The notes: a model not told the origin generated them from the sequence alone. Positions 45,102 through 53,574 are shown, numbered from the stretch's first letter. The stretch is 54,624 nucleotides of DNA from Saprospiraceae bacterium (GCA_019187365.1 JABARE010000046.1:1-54624), one strand, 5' to 3'. Numbers and translations are program-made.

Positions 45102-46298
45102 TCATATCACGCCATTTTGTAAAAGTGCGGTCACTTCACTTTCTCCAAGACCCGCTTCCTCAAAGATCTTCCGGTTGTCCTCACCCAAGGAGGGAGGTGC
45201 TTCCAAATGAAATCTCCGGTCCTGCAGAAAATCGGTATCCACAGCCGCGGGGCTCAGGGGAATGGATCTTCCGTTCGGAATGGTGGTGTACATAAAATAG
45301 GGCTTCAGTGCCTCCATTTCGGCGACCTGGTCCACGGTATTGACCGGAGCGGCCGACAGTTGGTGTTGCAGACAGAAATCGACGAAAGCCTGCGTCGTCA
45401 AATTTTTGGTCAGCGCCCCGATCTCCCGGTAAATTTCAAGGCGCAGTTGCTTTCTGCCTTCGTTTGTGGTGCGCTCTGGTTTTGCGAGCCCGCCAAAACC
45501 GGGAATCGAGCACAATTTGCTCCACTGCAGGTCATTGCCGATCGCAAGATAGGCGAAGCCATCCGCCGTAGCGTATACATTCGATGGAATAAAACTGCGG
45601 TGCTCGTTCCCGCTTCGCATAAAATGGTCGTTCGACTTGTCGAGAAAATTGAGTTGAGGCAAGGCAGTGATCAGCCAGCTCGCCGCACACCTCGCCATGG
45701 ATACGTGGATTTCCTTTCCGGCTGGTGGATTTTCCAGCATCGCCAGGAGTACCTGGGCAAAAGCCTCATCTCCGGCCTTGAGGTCTATGATGGGCACCCC
45801 GCAAGGCACGGGCATCCCTCCTGGTTCACCGGTGAGCCAGGTAAAACCAAGGCTGGCCTGCAACGCAGGATCGTATCCTGCGCGGTCGGGATATTCTGGT
45901 CCAAAGGCGCTGATCCCGCACCAAACCAAACGTTCGTTCGCCTTTGACAGTGTAGCAAAGTCAATGCCCAAAGCGGCATATCGCATGGGCAGTGTGTTGC
46001 ACATAAAAACATCGACTTTTAGTTCGCGGATCAGGCGTTGCAATAACGCCCTGCCCTCGGATTTTTTGAGATTGATGGTTATGGCTTCCTTTCCGGCGTT
46101 GGGGGCAAGGTAATACGAGCCCATTCCCTGCTGACCGGTATCGATGCCGATGTAGCGGTTGGGGTCTCCTCCACGTCCTCCCGCTTCCGGCGGATTTTCC
46201 AGACGGATCACGCGCCAGCCAAGTTGGGCGAATCGCTGGGTGGCATAAGGCAGGGCCAGGGCCTGTTCAAGGGATAATATGGTTTTTCGTTTCAGCAT
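45102..46298 (-). CDS. Family III CoA-transferase
   Basis: ATG 46298 (MLKRKTILSLEQALALPYATQRFAQLGW) is preferred. A longer in-frame start at 46364 adds residues unlike the family. The product has ~398 residues of the CaiB/BaiF fold, with the catalytic Asp172 in PIIDLKAG (the aspartate that forms the acyl-CoA mixed anhydride). The Gly-rich C-terminal linker of formyl-CoA transferase is not obvious. In the iaa pathway IaaL is a family III enzyme acting on phenylsuccinyl-CoA. I infer that this enzyme moves CoA from one carboxylate to the other of (2-aminophenyl)succinate, setting up the mutase substrate. It follows the mutase gene by 90 bases. Confidence 0.8.
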   Translation of the reverse strand: MLKRKTILSLEQALALPYATQRFAQLGWRVIRLENPPEAGGRGGDPNRYIGIDTGQQGMGSYYLAPNAGKEAITINLKKSEGRALLQRLIRELKVDVFMCNTLPMRYAALGIDFATLSKANERLVWCGISAFGPEYPDRAGYDPALQASLGFTWLTGEPGGMPVPCGVPIIDLKAGDEAFAQVLLAMLENPPAGKEIHVSMARCAASWLITALPQLNFLDKSNDHFMRSGNEHRSFIPSNVYATADGFAYLAIGNDLQWSKLCSIPGFGGLAKPERTTNEGRKQLRLEIYREIGALTKNLTTQAFVDFCLQHQLSAAPVNTVDQVAEMEALKPYFMYTTIPNGRSIPLSPAAVDTDFLQDRRFHLEAPPSLGEDNRKIFEEAGLGESEVTALLQNGVI

Positions 46299-46388
46299 GG
46301 CCCGGAAGGATTGGAGGTCCTTTGGTTCAACGTGTAATCGGGTACACCTATATTCCCTTTGCACACGGTGTAAACAGGTGATTTACCG

Positions 46389-48023
46389 CTAAGCATAGTT
46401 AAAAAATACCGGTTCCTTGTATTCACCGTAAACTTCCCGCAATACCCGGATGATCTCCCCGACGGTGGCATAGGCCTTTACCGCCCGGATGGTGGCGGGC
46501 ATCAGATTTTTATTGGCCTGCGCGTCGAGGCGCAATGCATTCAGGGCATCGTCGACCTCAAGGGCATTGCGATTTGCGCGGATCTGTGCCAGGCGTGCGA
46601 GCTGTTTGTCTGCAGCATCCTGGTTATAAGGATGAAAACTGATCTCCTGTCGGTCTTCGTCGCTGTGAAATGCATTCAATCCGACTTTCAGCACGCGTCC
46701 CTGCTGGACATCGCATTCGCGCTGGTAGGCTTGTTGGGAGATGGCTTCCTGTACCTTTCCGCTGGCAATGGCATCGACGATGCCACCCCAGTTGTCGACT
46801 TTGGCCATTTCTTCGCGGATCGCAGTTTCAAACTGGTTGGTGAGGGTTTCGACGTAATAGGATCCGCCGAGGGGATCCACGGTATCGCAAACCCCTGTTT
46901 CGTGGGTGAGGATCTGCATGGTGCGCAGGGCGATCTCCGCAGCCTTTTCTGTGGGGATGGTGTAGGCCTCGTCGTAGGTGCACAGGGCCATGGTCTGGGT
47001 GCCTGAAAGGGCAGACACCATGGCGAAATACGCCGTTCTGATGATGTTGTTTTCAGGTTGCTCCTTGGTCAGTCCGGCCCCGCCACCGCCGGCGATCATG
47101 CGAAGCCAGCAGGACTCTTCCTTTTGTGCGCCGTAGTCCTCGCGGACGATTTTTGCCCATAGCCTCCTGCCGGCGCGAAACTTGGCGATCTGTTCGAAAA
47201 AGTATCCGTAGATGTCGAAATTGTAAGACAGCCGCGATGCAAATTCGTCGACCGGCACCCCGCGCCTCAGGGTTTCCTCGGAGTAGGCCTTTGCAATGCA
47301 AAAAGCGTACGCCATTTCCTGAACGGGGTTGGCTCCCGACTCGCGGATGTGATAACCGCAAACGCTCACCGGAGAATAGCGCGGCACGTTGCGGGCGCAG
47401 TATTCAATGGTATCCACGACGAGTTTTACCGATTTGTCGACGGGAAAAATCCAGGTGCCGCGTCCGATGAATTCTTTGAGGATATCGTTTTGCGCTGTTC
47501 CCCGCAGGGTCGACAGGTCGTAACCCCATTTTTCCGCCAGTGCGAAATACATGGCCATCAGGACCAGCGCGGATCCGTTGATGGTCATCGAAACGGTGAT
47601 CTTGCTTAAGTCAATCCCGGCAAAGGCGCGTTCAAAATCGTCGAGGGAGTCCACGGCCATCCCCACCCTGCCGACCTCTCCCAATGCTGCCGGGTCGTCG
47701 GAATCGAGCCCGCATTGTGTTGGGAGATCAAACGCAACGTTGAGCCCGGTTTGCCCGTTGCGGATCAAAAAGTGAAAACGCTCGTTCGTTTCCTCAGGCG
47801 AGGCAAATCCCGCGTATTGCCGCATGGTAAACGGGCGTTTGCGGTACATCAGCGGGTGGATGCCCCGCGTAAATGGATACTGCCCCGGCAATTCTGCATC
47901 GAGTTGAGGATTCCCGGCCAGTGCGTCTTCACGCGTGTACAGTGATTTGACCTCAATACCGGATTCCAGAAAGACGCGTTTCACGTCGGCGGTTTGCTCC
48001 TTCTTACTTTCTCCGTTTGTCAT
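46389..48023 (-). CDS. Methylmalonyl-CoA-mutase-like large subunit (B12 mutase)
   Basis: A 544-residue mutase alpha domain (MCM_alpha TIM barrel) without the B12-binding C-terminus, which is a separate gene at 51528-51914. The specificity residues of methylmalonyl-CoA mutase are kept: Tyr70 in RQYAGF (Tyr89 of P. shermanii MCM) and Arg188 in KEFIGRGTW (Arg207). Isobutyryl- and hydroxyisobutyryl-CoA mutases have Phe or Ile and Gln at these places. His225 (GYHIRESGA) matches the catalytic His244. This implies a substrate with a free carboxylate, such as an aryl-succinyl-CoA/aryl-malonyl-CoA pair, as for IaaGH of Aromatoleum. Other differences (RGIHPLMYRKRPF in place of RGPYATMYAFRPW) may enlarge the pocket. 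Ordinary methylmalonyl-CoA mutase activity cannot be excluded. Confidence 0.85.
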   Translation of the reverse strand: MTNGESKKEQTADVKRVFLESGIEVKSLYTREDALAGNPQLDAELPGQYPFTRGIHPLMYRKRPFTMRQYAGFASPEETNERFHFLIRNGQTGLNVAFDLPTQCGLDSDDPAALGEVGRVGMAVDSLDDFERAFAGIDLSKITVSMTINGSALVLMAMYFALAEKWGYDLSTLRGTAQNDILKEFIGRGTWIFPVDKSVKLVVDTIEYCARNVPRYSPVSVCGYHIRESGANPVQEMAYAFCIAKAYSEETLRRGVPVDEFASRLSYNFDIYGYFFEQIAKFRAGRRLWAKIVREDYGAQKEESCWLRMIAGGGGAGLTKEQPENNIIRTAYFAMVSALSGTQTMALCTYDEAYTIPTEKAAEIALRTMQILTHETGVCDTVDPLGGSYYVETLTNQFETAIREEMAKVDNWGGIVDAIASGKVQEAISQQAYQRECDVQQGRVLKVGLNAFHSDEDRQEISFHPYNQDAADKQLARLAQIRANRNALEVDDALNALRLDAQANKNLMPATIRAVKAYATVGEIIRVLREVYGEYKEPVFFNYA

Positions 48024-48115
48024 TTTATCCGTTATCTCTATTCCATAAACAGCTTCTGAAGTTCAATAGTGTCCTCGGATCTTCATTGCCCTTTCCACCG
48101 TTCGGGGTTGACCAG

Positions 48116-50203
48116 TCAGATGGAGGCAATTTTTGACCATGCAGCACCGACTACCCCCTTGTGGCAGAGCGCACTGATCATAAAAGCGGCAGAATGCTCA
48201 GCCTGAATGCGCAGCGCATCGGTCAGATTAGCTCCGCATGCCTCTTTGATGGTCGTTCGTATGGCTTCCCGCGCCTGTTCGAGTTGGGCATCGCTATGAT
48301 CGAGGCCGTCGATGGCGCCGAACCGGATCGGTGGCAACGCTTCATGTTCAAATGGCCTGCGCGTTGCAATGGATTCGTCTCCGTTTACCAAATTCCAGGC
48401 CTCGCCCAATAAGCTTTCCTGTGGGCCTGTGCGGTCGACCAGCCAGCCGAGTGCCTCTGCTGCCTTCACCGGCCTTCCTGCGAGTAGCATCTTTGCAAGC
48501 TGAAGTCGTCCTGCCTCGTTGGTCTTCCGGAAAGGCCAGTGGCATCCTTCCATACCGGGAACGACGGGGAGGGTGACTTCCGGCATGGAGAGCACCACCG
48601 CATCCGTCGCAAAGAGGTAGTGGCAGTGCATCATGAGTTCGAGCATGCCACCCATACAGCGCTTGCCATTGATGAAGCCGACCGTGCAGTCAAAATCAGT
48701 GTGGAGGCGGCGAGCCGTAGCCGACCAGGTAGCGGCGATCCGGACGCCTTCAGATTTCTCGTTAAGCGCCGGAAAAAACTCGTTTGTATCCGCTCCTACC
48801 ATTTGCGTGGAAAGATGAAAGTCTCCACATAAGATGGCCCGGCGGATGCCTTGTGTCAGCAACCAATCCATGGCGCGGTTGAGTTCTGCGTCCACATCGG
48901 AGTTGTAACTCTCGCGACTGATTTGAATGAATCCAACCTTGCCATCGTGTTCTGCGTTGACGTACAGTTGTTGCCATTCGACTTCGGACATGCGGTTAAG
49001 CTCCTCTGGATACCAGCTGGTTTGGGCTGCTTCGGGGTGTAATGCATGGTACCGCTCAATGGTCTGTAGCACAGCCGTTGCGCCCCTGTTTCGAAGGGTG
49101 GCGAGCATTCCATTGGTAAATTGTGCGCACAATTCACCAATGGCATTCATCGCCGGCAAAGAAGCGCGTCGTTCGTGCAACATGATCGTAGTCATCTGGA
49201 ACAGAGATCCGAAAACGACGTCCTCCAGTTCGGACCGTTCGCGATCCGAAATGGAATAATTGACCAGCGGCCGGAAATGATCCGGAGGATACCAGTTTTG
49301 GCCACTATCCTTGCGTTCAACCAGCTCAGGCACCGGTTCAAACAGCGGGCCATACTGCAGGTAAAGGTGGTGCAGACATGACCAGGTCAAAAAGTTTGCG
49401 CCGCGTGCGCCGATCGCATCGTGGGCGCGAAACGGGTTTGGGCCTACCAGTTTGCGGATGTATTTATCCGTTTTCCAGTAGGGCATATTCTTCATGCTGC
49501 TCGAGCGGATGCTCGCCTGCATCAGGCCACAGAAGAACACGTCGAGAACAAAAGACCAGTGGTCGCTCACCTCAACCGGGATCAGTCCCAGTGCCCACAG
49601 CAAGGCGCTTGTGGGTCCAGGCTTCTTTTCAACAATTTCGAAGATCTTGTTGATTTCATGGGGGAATGCGGGGTGGGCGATGTCAACGCCGAGTTGTTCA
49701 CTTGGGAAACCCGATGTAACGGACCATATGAGTATGTCGGGGTATTCCCGTCGGAAGAGTGCGTAATGTGCTTTTTTTAACTCCAGTTTCTCGGGAATGG
49801 CCTCCAGAAGAAATTTGGGTTTGTATATTTTTAATGCTGAGGGAAGAGATTTGCCGTCGTAATTGAGTTGAATGATGCTTTTAGCGATTTCCGCTGACTG
49901 GTCGGCACCGAATGCCTTGCGCAGACCGGAGAACTGCTTTCCAATTCCATCGGGAGCTCCGGCGAGATCCAGCGCGACAATGGGTACACCATACGGGTAT
50001 AACCTCGCTGCAAACTGCATGAGTTTGCCGGCGCCCACCACTCCGTTCGCACCGGAGATGACCATGCAACCCCGGTCTCCCGGTGGCCCGAAGACTGCAG
50101 TCACCGCCTGCTCTACATCCACGGGTAATTTTCCATTTCGGAACACGTCGAGCACGGTGCCAAGTCCCAGTTCCTCGAGGGTCGATTTTCGCATTTGCTT
50201 CAT
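48116..50203 (-). CDS. 3-hydroxyacyl-CoA dehydrogenase / enoyl-CoA hydratase fusion
   Basis: A 695-residue protein with the dehydrogenase-like part N-terminal and the crotonase part C-terminal, the reverse of FadB. The N-part has a Rossmann start (MVISGANGVVGAGKLMQFAARL) and a 3HCDH-like helical region. The C-part has the crotonase signature GKRCMGGMLELMMHCHYLFA with Glu522 and PEVTL with Glu542, the two glutamates of enoyl-CoA hydratase at the normal spacing of 20. The N-terminal GxxGxxG is atypical (GANGVVGAG), so NAD use should be tested. An iaa-type fusion of these two activities is known. Inferred reactions: hydration of 2-aminocinnamoyl-CoA and oxidation to 2-aminobenzoylacetyl-CoA. Confidence 0.75.
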   Translation of the reverse strand: MKQMRKSTLEELGLGTVLDVFRNGKLPVDVEQAVTAVFGPPGDRGCMVISGANGVVGAGKLMQFAARLYPYGVPIVALDLAGAPDGIGKQFSGLRKAFGADQSAEIAKSIIQLNYDGKSLPSALKIYKPKFLLEAIPEKLELKKAHYALFRREYPDILIWSVTSGFPSEQLGVDIAHPAFPHEINKIFEIVEKKPGPTSALLWALGLIPVEVSDHWSFVLDVFFCGLMQASIRSSSMKNMPYWKTDKYIRKLVGPNPFRAHDAIGARGANFLTWSCLHHLYLQYGPLFEPVPELVERKDSGQNWYPPDHFRPLVNYSISDRERSELEDVVFGSLFQMTTIMLHERRASLPAMNAIGELCAQFTNGMLATLRNRGATAVLQTIERYHALHPEAAQTSWYPEELNRMSEVEWQQLYVNAEHDGKVGFIQISRESYNSDVDAELNRAMDWLLTQGIRRAILCGDFHLSTQMVGADTNEFFPALNEKSEGVRIAATWSATARRLHTDFDCTVGFINGKRCMGGMLELMMHCHYLFATDAVVLSMPEVTLPVVPGMEGCHWPFRKTNEAGRLQLAKMLLAGRPVKAAEALGWLVDRTGPQESLLGEAWNLVNGDESIATRRPFEHEALPPIRFGAIDGLDHSDAQLEQAREAIRTTIKEACGANLTDALRIQAEHSAAFMISALCHKGVVGAAWSKIASI

Positions 50204-50266
50204 GGTACGATTCCTTTATTTCCTATTTATTGATTTTGTCCTTTACAATCGCTGTGGGTGTCCCGA

Positions 50267-51466
50267 TCAACCATCGACTTTAAACAGCGCCGCAATGCCA
50301 ACGTCACCGGCTGCACATCCAAAAACGAGCACGTAGCCTCCGCCCAAATCGACTGCCTCTTCAAGCGCTTCCATGACGACGCGTGTCAGGGTAGGCCCTT
50401 GCGGATGGCCCCACACCAGAGGGCATCCGTTGTTATTCATTTTGTGCCAGTCGTATTGAAAGGTCCTGGCGAAAACGGCGTCGTTCACAGCAAATGGGTT
50501 GTGATCCTTGACGACGGCCATGTCGGCGAGCGAAAGCCCTGCATTTTTCAGCAACTGGCCGACAGCCAGAGCAGGAGCCTCGGGCATGCAGGAGGCACCT
50601 GCACGAACTTCTGCCTTGGCGACAAAGCGGATGTCGATTTCCGGTCGTGTACTGAGGGTTTTCGCGCGCTCTCGCGTTGTGACCAGCAGAGTAGCCATTC
50701 CATCAGCAGCGTGGGTCTGGGTGCCGCTGGTGACACAAGAATCCAGTTCGCGCATGCTGCGCAGGGATTGAAGGGAAATCGGTTTCACTCCTTTGTCTTC
50801 GTCGACGACTCCCATCGGCTTACCCTGGGCATTGAGTATTTCCAGCGGTACGGCACAGCGTTGAATAAAGCCGGAAGTACGCCCCTGAAAGTACTGCTCG
50901 TACCGGAATGCCGTCAACTCGTCGACTTCCTGCCTGCTGAGTCCGTATTTGCGGGCGATGTTTCCTGCAGATTGCAGCATGGCTTTTCCCGTTGCCGGAT
51001 CAAATCCAAAGTTGTCCCAGACATCGCTGATGACTTCCGTTCTCCGGTAGCTTCGACGTTCGGGAAAAACACCAACGGGTGAATCGCTGGTGCGATCGAA
51101 GGTAAGTACACCGACGCTCTGGCTCGCACCACTTGACACCTGTGCTCCCGCCAGCAGAATGGCCTGCAGACCCGTTGCGCACGCCTGTTCGACGTGAAAT
51201 CCGGGGATCCGGCGTCCTGAGCACATCGAAACCACGGTTGCATTCCAGAATTTGAAATGCCAGGGCACGGTGGATCCGATGACCAGGTAATCGAGTTGTT
51301 GCAACTGCACTTTGCGCAGAGCCATGATGCGCGCCATGGCCTCTCCGGCAAACTGGCCAATGTTGACCTCAGCAAGCGGAGAGGCCTGCCAGGCCGGAAA
51401 ATAACTACAACCCCAGGTACCGTATGGAATTCTGGCTTCCGGAAAAATGGTCTGTACTTCTCGCAT
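50267..51466 (-). CDS. Thiolase-family enzyme
   Basis: A 399-residue thiolase with nucleophile Cys96 (EQACATG), His354 (GHPQGP) and the second active Cys384 (FGCAAGDVG), so all three catalytic residues are present. The sequence deviates from housekeeping thiolases in several motifs: NNNGCPLVWGHPQGPT replaces NxNGGAIALGHPxGA, and FGCAAGD replaces CIGGGxG. This suggests a different acyl pocket. In the inferred route it cleaves 2-aminobenzoylacetyl-CoA with CoA to 2-aminobenzoyl-CoA and acetyl-CoA. A TetR-type operator and a TATATTTTT element lie in the 61-base gap upstream (51467-51527), so this gene may start an inner transcript. Confidence 0.8.
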   Translation of the reverse strand: MREVQTIFPEARIPYGTWGCSYFPAWQASPLAEVNIGQFAGEAMARIMALRKVQLQQLDYLVIGSTVPWHFKFWNATVVSMCSGRRIPGFHVEQACATGLQAILLAGAQVSSGASQSVGVLTFDRTSDSPVGVFPERRSYRRTEVISDVWDNFGFDPATGKAMLQSAGNIARKYGLSRQEVDELTAFRYEQYFQGRTSGFIQRCAVPLEILNAQGKPMGVVDEDKGVKPISLQSLRSMRELDSCVTSGTQTHAADGMATLLVTTRERAKTLSTRPEIDIRFVAKAEVRAGASCMPEAPALAVGQLLKNAGLSLADMAVVKDHNPFAVNDAVFARTFQYDWHKMNNNGCPLVWGHPQGPTLTRVVMEALEEAVDLGGGYVLVFGCAAGDVGIAALFKVDG

Positions 51467-51507
51467 ATGGTTCGAATTCTCTCAGTTATTCGTTAATATG
51501 AAAAATA

Positions 51508-51521
51508 TAAACGTTCGTTAG
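51508..51521. promoter_or_regulatory. TetR-type operator-like palindrome upstream of the thiolase gene
   Basis: TAAACGTTCGTTAG (plus strand) matches 13 of 14 positions of CNAACGNNCGTTNG. On the minus strand it reads CTAACGAACGTTTA and is followed by TATTTTTC and ATG 51466. It is one of the few intergenic gaps of the operon, so a repressor site is plausible. No TetR gene is within the window. Confidence 0.45.
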
Positions 51522-51527
51522 TTTGAC

Positions 51528-51914
51528 TCAACCAGCAGATTGCTTCATCCCCTCAAAATACCGGATGACCTCCTCGATCCGTGTTCCCGAAGGGAACGCG
51601 CACCTGGCTCCGAGCTCTATCAGTGGTTTTACGTCCTGATCCGGAATGTTGCCTCCCACGATCCAGGGTATATTCAGCGCTCTTCGCTCCAGTTCGTCGC
51701 GCATTTTCGCACAAAGGATCAGGTGCGATCCTGAAAGGATTGACAGTCCTATAACATCGGGATTCAGAAGCTGCGCCTGATCGGCAATCTGCTCGATGGA
51801 CTTGCGCAGACCGGTATAGGCGACTTCAAATCCCGCTTCGCGCAAGGCGTGCGCCAGCACCTTCACGCCTACGTCGTGGCCGTCTAGACCGGGCTTAGCC
51901 AAAAGCACTTTCAT
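51528..51914 (-). CDS. B12-binding subunit of the mutase
   Basis: A 128-residue cobalamin-binding domain of the methylmalonyl-CoA mutase small type. The base-off/His-on motif is DGHDVG (Asp11, His13, Gly16), with the following SILSGSH and VGGNIP segments of the family. His13 ligates cobalt and its partner is the large subunit at 46389-48023. Normally the two are adjacent or fused, but here the thiolase and hydratase genes lie between them. It is probably cytosolic. Confidence 0.9.
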   Translation of the reverse strand: MKVLLAKPGLDGHDVGVKVLAHALREAGFEVAYTGLRKSIEQIADQAQLLNPDVIGLSILSGSHLILCAKMRDELERRALNIPWIVGGNIPDQDVKPLIELGARCAFPSGTRIEEVIRYFEGMKQSAG

Positions 51915-52002
51915 CCGGTTGTGTATTTAAATCGGCCATCCATGCGGACCAGTACCGGGTATGGAAGCAATTGCCTGAAGCAAATAAAAGTGGAGCAGGT
52001 GT

Positions 52003-53130
52003 TCATTCTTTCATTTCTTTTGCGATGTTTATTTTGAGTATTTCGGATGTGCCGCCACCGATGAGCGTAAAGCGTACATCACGCAGCAGGCGTTCCGCAC
52101 AAAAATCGGTTGAATACCCGTATGACGCCATGATGCGCGCCGTCTGATCGCAGATTTCACATGCCGCTTCGGAAGCATAGAGTTTAGCGATCATGGCTTC
52201 CTTGTGACGCGGTTCCTGGCGGTCGGCAAGCGCTGCCACGTGGAGCGTGTAAGTGCGTGCCGTTTCAAGTTGCATTTCCATTTCCGCGAGTTTGAGCTGG
52301 ATGGCCTGGAACGCCGCGATGGGCTTGCCAAACTGCATGCGTTCAGCCGAATATTTCACTGCTTCATCTCTTGCCGCCTGGGCAATGCCAACTGCCAGAG
52401 CAGCCGTCATGATGCGGATTTCGACGAGGATCTCCCGCAAGCTGGTCGTGCCCCCTCCCAGGGGACCCAGCAGATGATTTAAAGGAATGTGCACATCGGC
52501 AAACGAAAGTTCGCTCGTCGGCGATCCACGCACGCCCATCTTTTCTATGGGTTTGCCAACTTGCAATCCAGGGGTGTCGGCAGGAACCAAAAAAATGGAG
52601 AGTCCATCCAGTCCTTCGTTTTTAGCAAGCACTGTAAAGAAGTCGGCTACGGGAGCAGAAGTGACCCATGTTTTTTGTCCGTTGAGGACAAAGCCCTGTT
52701 CTGTTTTCCGTGCGTGGGTGGTTATCGCCATCAGGTCGCTGCCGGCGTTGGGTTCGGTCATGCAGATGGCACAGATCTTTTCTCCGCGCAGCGCCGGACG
52801 AAAAAACCGTTCAACCATTTCATCATCGCCGTAGCGGTGCAGGAAATGGGTTCCCATGAGCGATTGCATGGTGCACGTGGCAGCCAAAGAAAGCGAACCG
52901 CGGGCGAGCTCCATGACGGCCAGTGCATAACTGATGTTATCCATTCCACTTCCGCCGGCATCTTCCGGGTATCGCATTCCAAAAAAACCAAGCGCCGCCA
53001 CTTCGCGAAATAAATCCATCGGGAACCGCTGCTCCCGGTCTATGTTGCGGGCCTGTGGCAATACGCGCTGGTCTACGAAATCCCTGAAACTCCTTTGAAC
53101 CGCCCTTTGTGTTTCATTCAATTCCTGCAT
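52003..53130 (-). CDS. Acyl-CoA dehydrogenase-family protein, candidate decarboxylating aryl-malonyl-CoA dehydrogenase
   Basis: A 375-residue member of the acyl-CoA dehydrogenase family with the FAD/CoA segments (CAICMTEPNAGSD, AERMQFGKPIAAFQAIQ). At the usual catalytic base (Glu376 of MCAD, in YEGT) it has Gly359 in IGGGTSE. At the alternative base used by isovaleryl-CoA dehydrogenase, alignment gives Ile238, with Glu237 one residue earlier. A missing base fits the iaa enzyme IaaF, which oxidises benzylmalonyl-CoA with loss of CO2 so that no C2 proton needs to be removed. IGGGTSE also occurs in ordinary acyl-CoA dehydrogenases that use another base, so the assignment is inference. It follows the RidA gene by 3 bases. 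Confidence 0.8.
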   Translation of the reverse strand: MQELNETQRAVQRSFRDFVDQRVLPQARNIDREQRFPMDLFREVAALGFFGMRYPEDAGGSGMDNISYALAVMELARGSLSLAATCTMQSLMGTHFLHRYGDDEMVERFFRPALRGEKICAICMTEPNAGSDLMAITTHARKTEQGFVLNGQKTWVTSAPVADFFTVLAKNEGLDGLSIFLVPADTPGLQVGKPIEKMGVRGSPTSELSFADVHIPLNHLLGPLGGGTTSLREILVEIRIMTAALAVGIAQAARDEAVKYSAERMQFGKPIAAFQAIQLKLAEMEMQLETARTYTLHVAALADRQEPRHKEAMIAKLYASEAACEICDQTARIMASYGYSTDFCAERLLRDVRFTLIGGGTSEILKINIAKEMKE

Positions 53131-53133
53131 ACC

Positions 53134-53568
53134 TTAACTTCGTGTACGTTGACCGGCGATCACCTCGCCCGATGGAATGACTGCAGTTGCTTCTATTTCG
53201 ATGAGGGCGGGATGGTCGAGCAGGTCACTTATAAAGATCATGCTCATACACGGATAGTGTCTGCCCATGACCGATTTCCAAACGGCGCCCAGCTCTTTGC
53301 GCGCCAAAAGGTATGCGTCGCGGTCTTTGCAAAAGCAGGTCATGCGGCAGATGTCGGAGGCGACGCCACCAGCGCTACTAACAATCGTTAGTATATTTTT
53401 CAATGCGCGTTCGAATTGCGGAACGATGTCTGTGCTGGAAAATACTTCGTTTTCATCCCAGCCAACCTGTCCGGCAATAAAGAGCAGACGGCCGCTGTCT
53501 GCGAGGATGCCGTTTGCATATCCCTTGGGGACCGGCCAGCCTTCGGGCAGAATGTGTTGGTGTGCCAT
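53134..53568 (-). CDS. RidA/YjgF-family protein lacking the usual arginine
   Basis: A 144-residue RidA-fold protein (residues ~15-133: LLFIAGQVGWDENEVF, QFERALKNILTIVSSAG, DICRMTCFCKD, LIEIEATAV). The conserved Arg105 of E. coli RidA, which binds the imine substrate's carboxylate, aligns with Met108 in YPCMSM. It is therefore unlikely to be a 2-iminopropanoate deaminase. In catabolic operons RidA-like proteins act as hydrolases on enamine/imine intermediates, and here the pathway has an amino-aryl ring and a lactam opening where such help is plausible. Its real role is unknown. It lies between the hydantoinase and acyl-CoA dehydrogenase genes with gaps of 6 and 3 bases. Confidence 0.8.
   Translation of the reverse strand: MAHQHILPEGWPVPKGYANGILADSGRLLFIAGQVGWDENEVFSSTDIVPQFERALKNILTIVSSAGGVASDICRMTCFCKDRDAYLLARKELGAVWKSVMGRHYPCMSMIFISDLLDHPALIEIEATAVIPSGEVIAGQRTRS
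53377..53392. promoter_or_regulatory. Weak operator-like palindrome inside the RidA gene
   Basis: ACTAACAATCGTTAGT is symmetric apart from one base pair and resembles the sites at 41848 and 51508. It lies in coding sequence, so it may be chance. Confidence 0.2.
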
Positions 53569-53574
53569 ACGCGT

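Noticed and set aside
45927..45940. Further CNAACGNNCGTTNG-type site in the CoA-transferase gene
   Set aside because: A perfect match, but it encodes Ala-Asn-Glu-Arg in conserved-looking protein. Similar matches arise from the same codons at about 34857 and 47765, so it is probably chance.
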